Positions 44,731 to 54,259 of a DNA stretch of 64,000 nucleotides are shown here, piece by piece. Position 1 is the stretch's first letter. Every line of letters starts with the position of its first letter. The notes below the pieces were generated by a model. That model searched no databases, was not told where the DNA came from, and saw only the letters and a list, made by a program, of their open reading frames with translations. Source of the stretch: Acidiflorens sp963841945 (lineage in GTDB: Bacteria; Acidobacteriota; Terriglobia; Terriglobales; Acidobacteriaceae); contig CAWJFC010000028.1 of assembly GCA_963841945.1 (NCBI GenBank), positions 693,689 through 757,688 on the forward strand, written 5' to 3'. Both the position numbers and the translations under genes were made by a program.

Positions 44731-45108
44731 GGAAGATCATGGGGCAAGAGTTTAAGACGTAAGTTTCGCCGGGCGAGGCAGGCGGCGGTGCAGTTTGAAT
44801 CTGGCTTGGTTCAATCTGGCTTGGTCCATGGGGGACTGCGAAATTGCCGAAAATGGTCAATATTGAACATTCTGGGGCCTCGCCTTGGGGCAGTATTCTC
44901 GGTGCGAATGAAGCCAGAAGTCAGGACAGGGCTACTTGTGTGGAAACCCGAACCACCACCGCCCGGCGCGTTCGCTTGACACTGCTTCGGCAACAGTGCT
45001 AAAAGCCTATGGGCTACTAAATCACTTTACTTCTGTTTTAGTTGGATGCATCATGGACTGTTTGCATTTCTGAACTGCCAGGTCTGGAATTCTCTTTCGG
45101 AGGCTGTT
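44731..45108. promoter_or_regulatory. Divergent LacI/TonB-receptor control region
   Basis: Contains a 15-bp direct repeat (AATCTGGCTTGGTTC at 44798-44812 and AATCTGGCTTGGTCC at 44813-44827), a 10-bp palindrome TCAATATTGA at 44857-44866 and a promoter-like pair, TTGACA at 44976-44981 and TAAAAG at 45000-45005 with an 18-base spacer, about 100 bp before the receptor start. Which is the LacI operator is unknown. Confidence 0.45.
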
Positions 45109-48100
45109 ATGAGCCGTTCCCGTTCCGCACTCCACGTTGTTCTGCTTGTCGTTTGCTTCCTCCTGTCGCCCATTCTGTTGCACGCCCAATATCGCACTTC
45201 GATTCAAGGCGTGGTGACGGATCCGACCGGAGCAGTGGTTCCCGGCGCAACCCTCACACTGACCGACCCCGCGACCAACGAGACCCAGGTCCGGACCAGC
45301 AATAATGACGGCGTATTCAACTTCAACGCGCTGGCCAATACACACTTCAAGGTGGAAGTGGAGAAGCAGGGCTTCACGAAGAAGGTACTCGACAACGTGG
45401 ACGTGATCCGCGACCAGGAGAACGCGCTCAACATCGTGCTCGAGGTTGGCAGCGCATCGCAGACGGTGAACGTGAATGCCTCCGAGGCGCCGGCGATCGA
45501 TACGGAAACGGCCGCCCTGAACGGGACGGTCTCCGGCAACGAGATTCAGCATTTGCCGTCGCTTGGCCGCGATGTTCTCAAACTCGCGCAGCTAGCTCCC
45601 GGCATGTTTGCCGACGGTTCACAAGTCAGCGGCGGCCAGTACAACCTTCCCGGCACGCAGAGCGGACCGGCTCCGTCGGGTGGCGCGGTCGGAATCTTCG
45701 CGACTGAAAACCTTGCCCAGGGTTATTCAGCCGGCAATCAGGCTCAGAACACCGGTATTTCGATTGACGGCATCAGCACGACCAGCGCCGTGTGGGGCGG
45801 ATCCACTGTCATTACCCCATCGGAAGATTCGCTGGAAGACGTAAAAATCGTGACGAACAGTTATGACGCCGAAGATGGCCGCTTCAGCGGCGCGCAGATT
45901 CAGATCACTTCCAAGAGCGGCAGCAACCAGTACCATGGCAGTTTCTTCTTTACCAATCACCAACCGGGCCTGAATGCTTATCAGCGCTACAACGGCGGCA
46001 ACCAGGTCCAGCGAGATGACAGTAAATTCAACCAGTTCGGTGGCAGCGTTGGCGGCCCGATCTGGAAAAATAAGGTCTTCGCGTTCTTCTCCTATGAGAC
46101 GGTGCGCGAGCCCAACGCAAACTTCCAGAGTAACGGCTGGTACGACACTCCTGCCTTTGACGCCCTAGCTCCTACCGGCAGCATTGCCTCGACCTATCTC
46201 AATTTCCCGGGCAATGGCGTTCTAAACATGGGCCTCAGTTCGGGTAACACCTGCGCCAATGCCGGGCTGATCGAAGGCGTGAACTGCGCGACCATCGCCG
46301 GCCAAGGGATTAATATTGGCACGCCTTTGACGACGGGGTTAGGTACCCAGGATCTCGGGTGGACTGCTGTCAACAACCCCGGCTGCGGCGGGGCGGGCAC
46401 GGGTTGCGGAACGGTGGGAAGCCCGCTCGGAACGGTGGCCGATCTGGCCAACTACATAACTTCAAACCCGACCACCCACACCGCGGTGCAATATAACGGC
46501 CGGCTTGATTACGACGTCACGGCCAAGGATCGCATCGGCTTTGCCATCTACTGGGTTCCGCAATCAAGCAGTTTCTACAACGGCAACCGTACCTATGACA
46601 TTTTCCATCACAGCCAGGTGAATGACGCGTTCTCCCTGATCTGGAACCACACGTTCTCACCGACCCTGCTCAACGAACTTCGCGCCAATGCCGCCGGATG
46701 GCGTTGGAATGAAGTCAAGGACAATGGGCAGTCGCCCGTGGGGCTGCCTTCGGACTACATTGGCCAGACGGGCAGCATTACACCGGAACAATTTGGGCCT
46801 GCCGTTGGCAGCATTCTGAATCAGTGGACCTACAGCTACAAAGACGTGGCCACGAAAATCTGGGGGCGGCACACCATCAAGTTTGGCGGTGAAGCGACCC
46901 GGCTCTTCTACCTGCAAGACTGCGCCGGCTGCGGAGTGCCGAGTTACAACTTCTTCAATATGTGGGATTTCCTGAACGATGCGCCGTATAACGAATCGGG
47001 TGGCTTCGATCCCAATACCGGCGATCCGACTACGATTCGCCAGGATCAGCGTGAAAACCTGCTGGGCTTTTTTGGGCAGGATGACATCAAGGTGCGCTCG
47101 AACCTCACCATCAACGTGGGACTGCGCTGGTCCTACTTTGGTCCGCTCTCCTCTAAGCAGGACAACATGCTGCGGGCGATTCCCGGCTCGGGGTCGAACT
47201 ATCTTACTGGACTGGTTGTTCAGAAAGGAAATTCCTGGAATGCACAGAAGAATAACTTCGGACCCAATGTGGGTTTCGCGTGGAGTCCGAGCCGATTCAA
47301 CAACAGGCTCGTTTTCCGCGGCGGTTATGGCCTCAGTTACAACCAGGAAGAAATCGCCATCTCGGCCAACATCAGCAATAATCCGGGGTTGGTGATCTTT
47401 CCGAGCTTGAGCTCCAATTCGCCGGAGACGATCAATCCGGAAATTATCTACGCGGTTTCAAATAGTCCGCACAATCTTTACGGCTATCCCGCGAATCCGA
47501 ATGTCGTTACCGCTTTTGGCCCCAATGGACTGCCCACCACTGGTTCGGTTGGCGTCGAAATCTTCCCGCAAACACTTCCCACAACTCGAGTCCATCACTA
47601 CTCCTTGGATATGCAGTACGACTTGGGTCACCAGTATGTGATGAGCCTGGGATATCTGGGCAGCTTGTCGCGGAATGTCTTCTTCCACGAGAACCCGCTC
47701 GCCGCCCCGGCAGCCAATGGGGATCCTCTCAACCCGAACATTGGCGGAGGAGACTATTGGGGCGTGAACGGCCGCGGCAACTACAACGCCATGCTGGCGG
47801 AATTGAAGCATCAGTTCTCGCACCAGTTCATGGCCGATGCTCAGTACACATTTGCCCGGACCATGGACACTAGTTCGGCGCCTTATTCCGAGCAGCCCTA
47901 TCCGTATAACCCCACCCTTAGTTACGGGCGTTCCGACTACAATGTCACGGATGCGTTCAAGTTGTTCGGGATGTGGCAGCCGGTATTCTTCCACGGCAGC
48001 AACGGGTGGATCGAAAAAATCGCTGGTGGCTGGTCGCTGAGTGGCATATTCAACTGGCACTCCGGATTTCCCTATAGTCCATTCGTGAGTGTTCAGGGAG

Positions 48101-48564
48101 GAAGCCTCTATTGCGGGCAGTGCGGTTATTCAACGCTGCTACCGGCTGCCTACCTTGGGGGCGCGGGCAGCAGCACCAGCAATGATGCGTTCAAGGGACC
48201 AGTAAGTTCGAACTTTCCGAATGGCGGCACAACATACTTCTCGACGCCAACCTACACTGTCTACACCGGGACCGCTTCTGGGTCGGCGCTTCCGCAGTCT
48301 CCAGGTGTGGGCCGCAACTCGCTTACCATGCCAGGGTATAAGTCTGTCGACGTGACCCTGGCCAAGGGGTTTGGTCTTCCGAACATGCCAATACTCGGCG
48401 AGAACGCGAAGGTCGAATTCCGCCTGGACGCCTTCAACTTGTTTAACAACATGAACTTCAACGAGAACGATATTTCGAACAACATCGGCAACTCTAATTT
48501 CGGCACTATCTCGGGCGCTCTGTCTGGCCGAGTTCTTTCAGTCGGTGCCCGCTTCAGCTTCTAG
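45109..48564 (+). CDS. Oar-like TonB-dependent receptor of the glycan locus
   Basis: 1151 residues from ATG 45109, which follows a CGGAGG ribosome site; the in-frame extension to 45046 is not a start. Signal SALHVVLLVVCFLLSPILLHA. An N-terminal carboxypeptidase-regulatory-like domain (QGVVTDPTGAVVPGATLTLTD) precedes the plug (LPSLGRDVLKLAQLAPGM) and the barrel, ending in ...SGALSGRVLSVGARFSF. No SusD-like partner exists in the window, as usual for this phylum. Location beside glycosidases suggests uptake of oligosaccharides. Confidence 0.9.
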   Translation: MSRSRSALHVVLLVVCFLLSPILLHAQYRTSIQGVVTDPTGAVVPGATLTLTDPATNETQVRTSNNDGVFNFNALANTHFKVEVEKQGFTKKVLDNVDVIRDQENALNIVLEVGSASQTVNVNASEAPAIDTETAALNGTVSGNEIQHLPSLGRDVLKLAQLAPGMFADGSQVSGGQYNLPGTQSGPAPSGGAVGIFATENLAQGYSAGNQAQNTGISIDGISTTSAVWGGSTVITPSEDSLEDVKIVTNSYDAEDGRFSGAQIQITSKSGSNQYHGSFFFTNHQPGLNAYQRYNGGNQVQRDDSKFNQFGGSVGGPIWKNKVFAFFSYETVREPNANFQSNGWYDTPAFDALAPTGSIASTYLNFPGNGVLNMGLSSGNTCANAGLIEGVNCATIAGQGINIGTPLTTGLGTQDLGWTAVNNPGCGGAGTGCGTVGSPLGTVADLANYITSNPTTHTAVQYNGRLDYDVTAKDRIGFAIYWVPQSSSFYNGNRTYDIFHHSQVNDAFSLIWNHTFSPTLLNELRANAAGWRWNEVKDNGQSPVGLPSDYIGQTGSITPEQFGPAVGSILNQWTYSYKDVATKIWGRHTIKFGGEATRLFYLQDCAGCGVPSYNFFNMWDFLNDAPYNESGGFDPNTGDPTTIRQDQRENLLGFFGQDDIKVRSNLTINVGLRWSYFGPLSSKQDNMLRAIPGSGSNYLTGLVVQKGNSWNAQKNNFGPNVGFAWSPSRFNNRLVFRGGYGLSYNQEEIAISANISNNPGLVIFPSLSSNSPETINPEIIYAVSNSPHNLYGYPANPNVVTAFGPNGLPTTGSVGVEIFPQTLPTTRVHHYSLDMQYDLGHQYVMSLGYLGSLSRNVFFHENPLAAPAANGDPLNPNIGGGDYWGVNGRGNYNAMLAELKHQFSHQFMADAQYTFARTMDTSSAPYSEQPYPYNPTLSYGRSDYNVTDAFKLFGMWQPVFFHGSNGWIEKIAGGWSLSGIFNWHSGFPYSPFVSVQGGSLYCGQCGYSTLLPAAYLGGAGSSTSNDAFKGPVSSNFPNGGTTYFSTPTYTVYTGTASGSALPQSPGVGRNSLTMPGYKSVDVTLAKGFGLPNMPILGENAKVEFRLDAFNLFNNMNFNENDISNNIGNSNFGTISGALSGRVLSVGARFSF

Positions 48565-48578
48565 CCTTACGCAATTCA

Positions 48579-48613
48579 ACCGGGCGATGATGAACAATCA
48601 GCGCCCGGTTTTT
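48579..48613 (+). terminator. Hairpin with T-run after the receptor gene
   Basis: ACCGGGCG (48579-48586) pairs with CGCCCGGT (48602-48609) over a 15-base loop, followed by TTTTT in total. It lies just past the receptor stop and before the GH39 gene, so it may partly terminate or attenuate transcription into the glycosidases. Confidence 0.7.
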
Positions 48614-48634
48614 CCTCTCCTCAAAGGCCACTTC

Positions 48635-50164
48635 ATGCAATACCTCTACAAATTCATAAGTCTTTCTATAATCGCTTTGGCAGCGCTTCCCCGCCCTGCA
48701 CTCGCCGCAAACAGTGCGCCGACGCCTGACGTTGTCACCATCGATGACTCGGCTCCCGCTCATCCTCTTAATCACTTCTGGGAGGAGATGTTTGGCTCGG
48801 GCCGCGCCATCCTTGCTCTACGCGACAGTTATCGCGACGATTTGCGCAGCGTCAAGCAAGTTACCGGTTTTCGATATGTTCGTTTTCATGCCATCTTTCA
48901 AGACGAGATCGGCCTTTACGACGAAACCGCGCAGGGCACTCCGGTTTATAACTTCTCCTATGTCGATCAGATCTATGACGGCTTGCTCGCCAACGGAGTT
49001 CGACCCTTCGTCGAACTAAGCTTCATGCCTAAAAAGCTGGCATCTGACCCGAATGCACTGCATGCCTTCTGGTACAAGCAGAACATCTCGCCCCCCAAGG
49101 ACTACGCCAAGTGGGATGACATGATCCGCCAGTTTACGAAGCATCTGGTGGATCGCTATGGCGCGTCCGAGGTTGAGCAGTGGTATTTCGAAGTATGGAA
49201 CGAGCCGAATATCGATTTCTGGGGCGGTGACCCGCACCAGTCGACTTACTTCGAGCTTTATGACCACACCGCACGCGATATCAAGTCGATTGACCCACAC
49301 CTGCGCGTAGGTGGGCCGGCGACGGCGCAGGCGGCATGGGCCGACGTTTTTATTCGTCACTGCGTCGAGAACAACGTTCCCGTCGATTTTGTTTCGACTC
49401 ACGTCTATGGCAACGACAAGGCGGAGGATGTATTTGGAACCTCCGAAAACATTCCGCGCGATAAGATGGTTTGCCGGGCCGTCAAGAAAGTTCACGACCA
49501 GATCAAGGCCTCGACTAAGCCCGATCTGCCGCTGATCTGGAGTGAATTCAACGCCAGTTATATGAACGAGACTGAGGTAACGGACTCAACTTACATGGGG
49601 CCGTGGCTGGCCGATACGATCCGGCAATGCGACGGCCTGGTCGATATGATGTCCTACTGGACATTCTCGGACGTCTTCGAAGAGCAAGGCGTGGTGAAGC
49701 AGCCTCTATATGGCGGCTTTGGAGTCATAGCCGAACGCAGCATTCCCAAGCCAGCCTACGCGGCTTTTGAAATTCTCCACAAGCTTGGCGATGAGCGATT
49801 CGCGCTCGATTCGGATTCCGCGATCGCGACCCGGCGCAAGGATGGGACGCGCGTGATCGCCGTATGGAACTACGCGCCGCCCGACGAATCCGGTGCTCAC
49901 GATACGGGGGCGGCCAGGACGTTTACTCTAGAGTTCAAGGGCCATTCAGCCAAGCACGCAACCATCTTCCGGGTCGACAAGGACCACGGCGACATGCGGT
50001 CCACTTATGAGAAAATGGGGTCACCTCGCTATCCGACCGAGGCGCAGATCGAAACTTTGCGCAGTGCCGCCCGTCTTCCCGCCCCCGAGAACCGCGACGT
50101 GCATCACGGAGAGTTGACTCTGACGCTGCCATCCCACGGCTTGGCGGTTATCGAAGTGAAGTAA
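48635..50164 (+). CDS. Exported glycoside hydrolase family 39 (beta-xylosidase-like)
   Basis: Retaining glycosidase. Start ATG 48635 gives 509 residues and a signal peptide (MQYLYKFISLSIIALAALPR...ALA); an upstream extension crosses the terminator. The acid/base Glu lies in WYFEVWNEPNIDFWGG and the nucleophile Glu in LPLIWSEFNASYMNE, both diagnostic of GH39. A beta-sandwich C-terminal domain follows (GTRVIAVWNYAPP, LTLTLPSHGLAVIEV). Probable substrate is a xylo- or related oligosaccharide, but the family also has other activities. Confidence 0.88.
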   Translation: MQYLYKFISLSIIALAALPRPALAANSAPTPDVVTIDDSAPAHPLNHFWEEMFGSGRAILALRDSYRDDLRSVKQVTGFRYVRFHAIFQDEIGLYDETAQGTPVYNFSYVDQIYDGLLANGVRPFVELSFMPKKLASDPNALHAFWYKQNISPPKDYAKWDDMIRQFTKHLVDRYGASEVEQWYFEVWNEPNIDFWGGDPHQSTYFELYDHTARDIKSIDPHLRVGGPATAQAAWADVFIRHCVENNVPVDFVSTHVYGNDKAEDVFGTSENIPRDKMVCRAVKKVHDQIKASTKPDLPLIWSEFNASYMNETEVTDSTYMGPWLADTIRQCDGLVDMMSYWTFSDVFEEQGVVKQPLYGGFGVIAERSIPKPAYAAFEILHKLGDERFALDSDSAIATRRKDGTRVIAVWNYAPPDESGAHDTGAARTFTLEFKGHSAKHATIFRVDKDHGDMRSTYEKMGSPRYPTEAQIETLRSAARLPAPENRDVHHGELTLTLPSHGLAVIEVK

Positions 50165-50201
50165 CTCGCAATCATTAAGCTGTTAAGAAGAAAGTTATAC
50201 G

Positions 50202-51527
50202 ATGGACGCCTGGCCCGTCCCAAAGAAAGCGCTCACTCGCCGCGCAGCACTCTCATTACTGGGCAAAGGCGCGCTCGCCTGTCCGCTCCTGAACGTCGCT
50301 CTGCTCGACGTCTCGTGCTCGGGCTCCAAAAATACGGGCCAGACGCAGCCCCCGCTTACCGACGACCAGTTTCTCGATCAGATGGAGAAGGCCGCGTTCC
50401 AGTTCTTTTGGGAGCGGGCCGGGGCAACTACCGGGCAGGTCATGGACCGCGCGTATGCCTCGGGAGCGGCCGATTCACGCACCATATCGAGTATTGCGGC
50501 CACTGGTTTCGGACTCGGTGCACTCTGCATCGGTGCACAGCGCGGTTACATGCCGGCTTCGCAGATCCAGTCGCGCGTGCTGGCCACATTGAATTTCATC
50601 TGGACGCAGTTGCCCCAGCAGAACGGATTTTTCTATCACTTCGTCGACATGAACACCGGGCAACGCGTGAACCAATCCGAGGTGTCGTCGATCGATACGT
50701 CGATCCTGCTTTGCGGCGTGCTCACCTGCCGGCAATTCTTTCAGGACGCGCAAATCCAAAGCCTGGCCTCGCAAATTTACGACCGGGTGAATTGGCCCTG
50801 GATGCTCAACGGAGGAACCACCTTCAGCATGGGATGGACGCCGGAGAACGGATTTATCACCGCGCGCTACGACACCTATTGCGAGTTGATGATGCTCTAT
50901 CTGCTGGCGATTGGATCGACCACGTTTCCGATTCCAGCCAGTTCGTGGAATGCCTTCTCGCGCCCACTTATCACCTTCCAGAGCTACACTTACATCAGCG
51001 GCAACGATCCGCTCTTCACACATCAGTACTCCCACGCCTGGTTTGACTTCCGCAACAAGCAGGACGCCTACGCCAACTATTTCAATAACTCCGTCATTGC
51101 GACGCAAGCGCACAAAGCGTTCTGCCTTTCGCTGGCCGGGCAATTTCCCGATTATTCGAGCAATCTCTGGGGCATCAGCGCGTCGGACTCGATCAACGGC
51201 TACGTGGCTTGGGGCGGGCCGCCAGCGCAGGGGCCGATCGATGGCTCGGTCGTTCCGTGCGCCGCGGGAGGCTCGATTCCCTTCGTTGCCACCGACTGTA
51301 TTGCCGCCTTACGCAATATCTGGACAACTTATCCCGCATCGTGGCAGAGCTATAGCTTTGTCGATGCCTTCAATCCACTCAAGAACTGGTACGACACGGA
51401 TGCACTCGGAATCGATCTCGGTATCGCCATGCTGATGGCGGAAAATTATCGGTCGCAACTCGTCTGGAACACTTTCATGAAGAATCCCGAGGCGCAGGCC
51501 GCCATGGCCGCTGTGGGATTCAGGTAA
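50202..51527 (+). CDS. Exported glucoamylase-like hydrolase (PF10091, GH144-like)
   Basis: 441 residues with a twin-arginine-like N-terminus (LTRRAALSLLGKG). The (alpha/alpha)6 catalytic part shows FWERAGATTGQVMDR, SSIAATGFGLGALCIGAQRG, GFFYHFVDMNTGQR, HQYSHAWFDFRNKQDAYANYF and KNWYDTDALGIDLGIAMLMAENYRS. Characterised GH144 members act on beta-1,2-glucans. It follows GH39 with a 37-bp gap and should be co-transcribed. The sugar attacked here is not known. Confidence 0.85.
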   Translation: MDAWPVPKKALTRRAALSLLGKGALACPLLNVALLDVSCSGSKNTGQTQPPLTDDQFLDQMEKAAFQFFWERAGATTGQVMDRAYASGAADSRTISSIAATGFGLGALCIGAQRGYMPASQIQSRVLATLNFIWTQLPQQNGFFYHFVDMNTGQRVNQSEVSSIDTSILLCGVLTCRQFFQDAQIQSLASQIYDRVNWPWMLNGGTTFSMGWTPENGFITARYDTYCELMMLYLLAIGSTTFPIPASSWNAFSRPLITFQSYTYISGNDPLFTHQYSHAWFDFRNKQDAYANYFNNSVIATQAHKAFCLSLAGQFPDYSSNLWGISASDSINGYVAWGGPPAQGPIDGSVVPCAAGGSIPFVATDCIAALRNIWTTYPASWQSYSFVDAFNPLKNWYDTDALGIDLGIAMLMAENYRSQLVWNTFMKNPEAQAAMAAVGFR

Positions 51528-51653
51528 GCTACTCCCGGTCGCGGCTCAGCCACTCCCTCTTGACTTAAGCAAAACCAAGGTCACTTACCGTCCTTCTATT
51601 TGTCTGCTTGGACGCGACCGCCGGTGAAATAATCTCACGAGAGGCACAGGCGA

Positions 51654-53909
51654 ATGAGATACGTGCGATTTCATCATATTCATCTTCATTTGAGCGCGGG
51701 CATTATAACGGCCGCGTCGATTTTTCTGTTGACTGTGTTCGGCCATGCTCAGAGCGCGCCGGCGAAACCGGTTGGAGATCCCTTTGCCGAAATAGAGAAG
51801 AAGTATCCCGGTCTCGTGCCCGAGCTCGGCCATCTCGTCGACCGTCTCAAGCACGAGGTGAAGTTACCACCGCAGCGCGAAGAGAGCAACCTGCTTCCGC
51901 GGCTTCCGGGTTCTACAACTTTCTATGCCGCCTTTCCCAACGTCGGTGAGGCTGTACACCAGGCGATGGTCATTTTTAGTGATGAGCTCCAGAAGAGCGC
52001 GCCGCTCCATGACTGGTGGCAGCAGAGTGACATGGCCAAGTCTGGACCGCTGGTTGAGAGCTCCATGGAAAAGTTCTATGAACTCTCCCAGTATTTGGGA
52101 GATGAGATTGTGATTGCGGGCGGCACGGAAGGCTCAGCCCCACACGGCGTGCTCGTTGCCGAATTGCGAAAGCCGGGACTGGAGAACTTTCTCAGGCAGA
52201 TGCTGGGGGACTTCCCGCAAAAGTCAACCGACATTCACATCTTGAGTCCACAAGAGCTTGCAAGCGCGGCGTCCAATCCTAGGCCGAACTCGACACCGGG
52301 CGCAATCAAAGCGAGCCAAGTCTTCGTGCTGGTGCGATCCGATGTCGCCGTGGTTGGCTCCGACCTCGCCGTCTTAAGTAGCTTCAACGAACTTCTTGAC
52401 GCAACGACCGGGGGAGCAACCGAGCCGTCGAAAAAGAGCGCCCAGTTCACCTCAACTGCCTTTGGCGAACGAGTGGCGCAAGCCTATCAGGGCGGGGCTT
52501 CCGTCGTGGCTGCCGCCGATCTGCATAAAATCATCGCCCAGGCTACGGCGGGCAAGAAGCCTAACCAGGAGGCGATCGAGGACTCGGGATTTAAAGACGT
52601 TAAGTACGTCGTCTGGGAACACCGGAATATCGGCGGCGAACCGGTTGGCGAGATGGAACTGAGTTTTGTTGGCCCGCGCCACGGCGCGGCCGCATGGCTT
52701 GCCGAACCCGCACCACACGGTAGCCTCGATTTCGTTTCGCCCAAATCAGCGATGGTCTTCAGCATCATCCTCAAAAATCTGGCCGCGATCTTCGATGACA
52801 TCAAGGCCTTTCCGTCCTCAGGTCCCAACACCTTCGCGGCGCTGCCACAGATGGAGCAAGCTTTGCATTTCAGCTTGCGCGACGATCTCCTCAGCCAGTT
52901 CCGCGGCGAAATCACGGTGGCTATTGATGACGTCACCACAGTCCCGCCGCAATGGGAGGCCGTGCTGCGCGTGGAAGATTCCGAGCGCGTGCAGACGACG
53001 CTCGATAAACTGCTGAAATCAACGCCGGTGTTCTCCCGGCAGATCGAGCAAGACGAGATCGTCTATCACACCGTCACGATTCCCTCGGCGCAAAAGCCAA
53101 CCGAGGTCGCTTACGCTTTTGCCGATGGCTACCTGATTCTCGCCTCAAGCCAGAAGTCGGCGGCGGAGGCGATTCGCATCCACCACTCCGGAGAATCGCT
53201 CGCCAAGTCGCCGAAATTCCTGGCGTCGCTTCCGCCCGGCCACTCGCGTGAGACTTCCGCGCTTTTCTATGAGGAAGCATCCGGCATGACTGCCTTTCGC
53301 CTGCGTCAGATCTCGCCAGAATTGGCGGAGGCGATGTCCCATCTGAATGGCGGCCCCTCGCCCATTGTTTTCTGCGGGTATGCCGAGGAGAAATCGATTC
53401 GCGGCGTGAGCATCGGAGGCGGCGCCGACGCGATGGGAATTCTGATCGGCGGAGCCATCGCCATTCCAAATCTGATGCGCGCGAAAGGCGCGGCCAATGA
53501 GTCGACCGCGGTTAGCACGGTGCGCGCCCTCAATGTGGCCCAGAGGACTTACTCGTCGAAGTATCTGCAAGCCGGGTACGCTCGAGACCTTGCATCACTC
53601 GGTCCAGACCCGCGCGATGGGGCGCCAAAGACCGCCAAGCACGCTGGCTTGATCGATGCCGATCTCGGCAATGCGAGCTGCACCTCGGGCGCGTGGTGCG
53701 AAAAAGCGGGATACCGCTTCAGCATCGCGGCTGTGTGCCAGTTGCGCTCGTGCAATGAGTTCGTGGTGGTCGCGACCCCGGTCGCGTTTACAACCGGGGC
53801 GAAGAGCTTTTGTTCAACCTCCGACGGCGTGGTCCGCTTCAAGGCCGGCTCACTGCTGATGTCGCCGGTGAGCCCGATGGCCTGCAAGGAGTGGACGCCG
53901 CTGCAATAG
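51654..53909 (+). CDS. Large exported protein: DUF3352-like part plus pseudopilin-like C-terminus
   Basis: 751 residues. Signal: LSAGIITAASIFLLTVFGHAQ. Residues 60-590 resemble DUF3352-like exported proteins with repeated alpha/beta units (STTFYAAFPNVGEAVHQAM, VFVLVRSDVAVVGSDLAVL, GEITVAIDDVTTVPPQWEAVL, VAYAFADGYLILASSQKSA). The last 140 residues resemble the body of a type IV pseudopilin: AIAIPNLMRAKGAANESTAVSTVRALNVAQRTYSS then a Cys-rich region (NASCTSGAWCEKAGY, CQLRSCNEF). It lacks an N-terminal pilin cleavage site. Function unknown. Confidence 0.7.
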   Translation: MRYVRFHHIHLHLSAGIITAASIFLLTVFGHAQSAPAKPVGDPFAEIEKKYPGLVPELGHLVDRLKHEVKLPPQREESNLLPRLPGSTTFYAAFPNVGEAVHQAMVIFSDELQKSAPLHDWWQQSDMAKSGPLVESSMEKFYELSQYLGDEIVIAGGTEGSAPHGVLVAELRKPGLENFLRQMLGDFPQKSTDIHILSPQELASAASNPRPNSTPGAIKASQVFVLVRSDVAVVGSDLAVLSSFNELLDATTGGATEPSKKSAQFTSTAFGERVAQAYQGGASVVAAADLHKIIAQATAGKKPNQEAIEDSGFKDVKYVVWEHRNIGGEPVGEMELSFVGPRHGAAAWLAEPAPHGSLDFVSPKSAMVFSIILKNLAAIFDDIKAFPSSGPNTFAALPQMEQALHFSLRDDLLSQFRGEITVAIDDVTTVPPQWEAVLRVEDSERVQTTLDKLLKSTPVFSRQIEQDEIVYHTVTIPSAQKPTEVAYAFADGYLILASSQKSAAEAIRIHHSGESLAKSPKFLASLPPGHSRETSALFYEEASGMTAFRLRQISPELAEAMSHLNGGPSPIVFCGYAEEKSIRGVSIGGGADAMGILIGGAIAIPNLMRAKGAANESTAVSTVRALNVAQRTYSSKYLQAGYARDLASLGPDPRDGAPKTAKHAGLIDADLGNASCTSGAWCEKAGYRFSIAAVCQLRSCNEFVVVATPVAFTTGAKSFCSTSDGVVRFKAGSLLMSPVSPMACKEWTPLQ

Positions 53910-54259
53910 CGTCGTGTGCCACACCGCCTTGCGGATATAAGGGCAGCAGCTCTCGGGCGCCTTGCAGGTTATGACGAGCGCCTCTTCATGGAAGATCGGC
54001 TCCGCCCTCGAACTCGTCCGCACTTTCGCCCGCACTTTCGTCCGCTCTGAGTACTAGCGCCATTATGCGGCGCTTCTGATGTTGTGGAAGGGGATCGCCC
54101 GCTTCGTCTCCTATCCGCACACCCCTGTCCTTTTCGGTACCGTCAGCATCAGCAACGACTGGTTATCTGCTCAACCTGGAACTCCAAGGTTGCCCCTTGG
54201 TAATGCCCGCCATGCCACGCAATGGGTCATCGGTCGGGAGGGTTTGGTCGATCTAAATA
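53910..54259. other. Intergenic region
   Basis: No gene supported on either strand. It separates the pseudopilin-like fusion gene from the multi-PAS kinase and should contain the kinase promoter, though none was identified. Confidence 0.35.
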
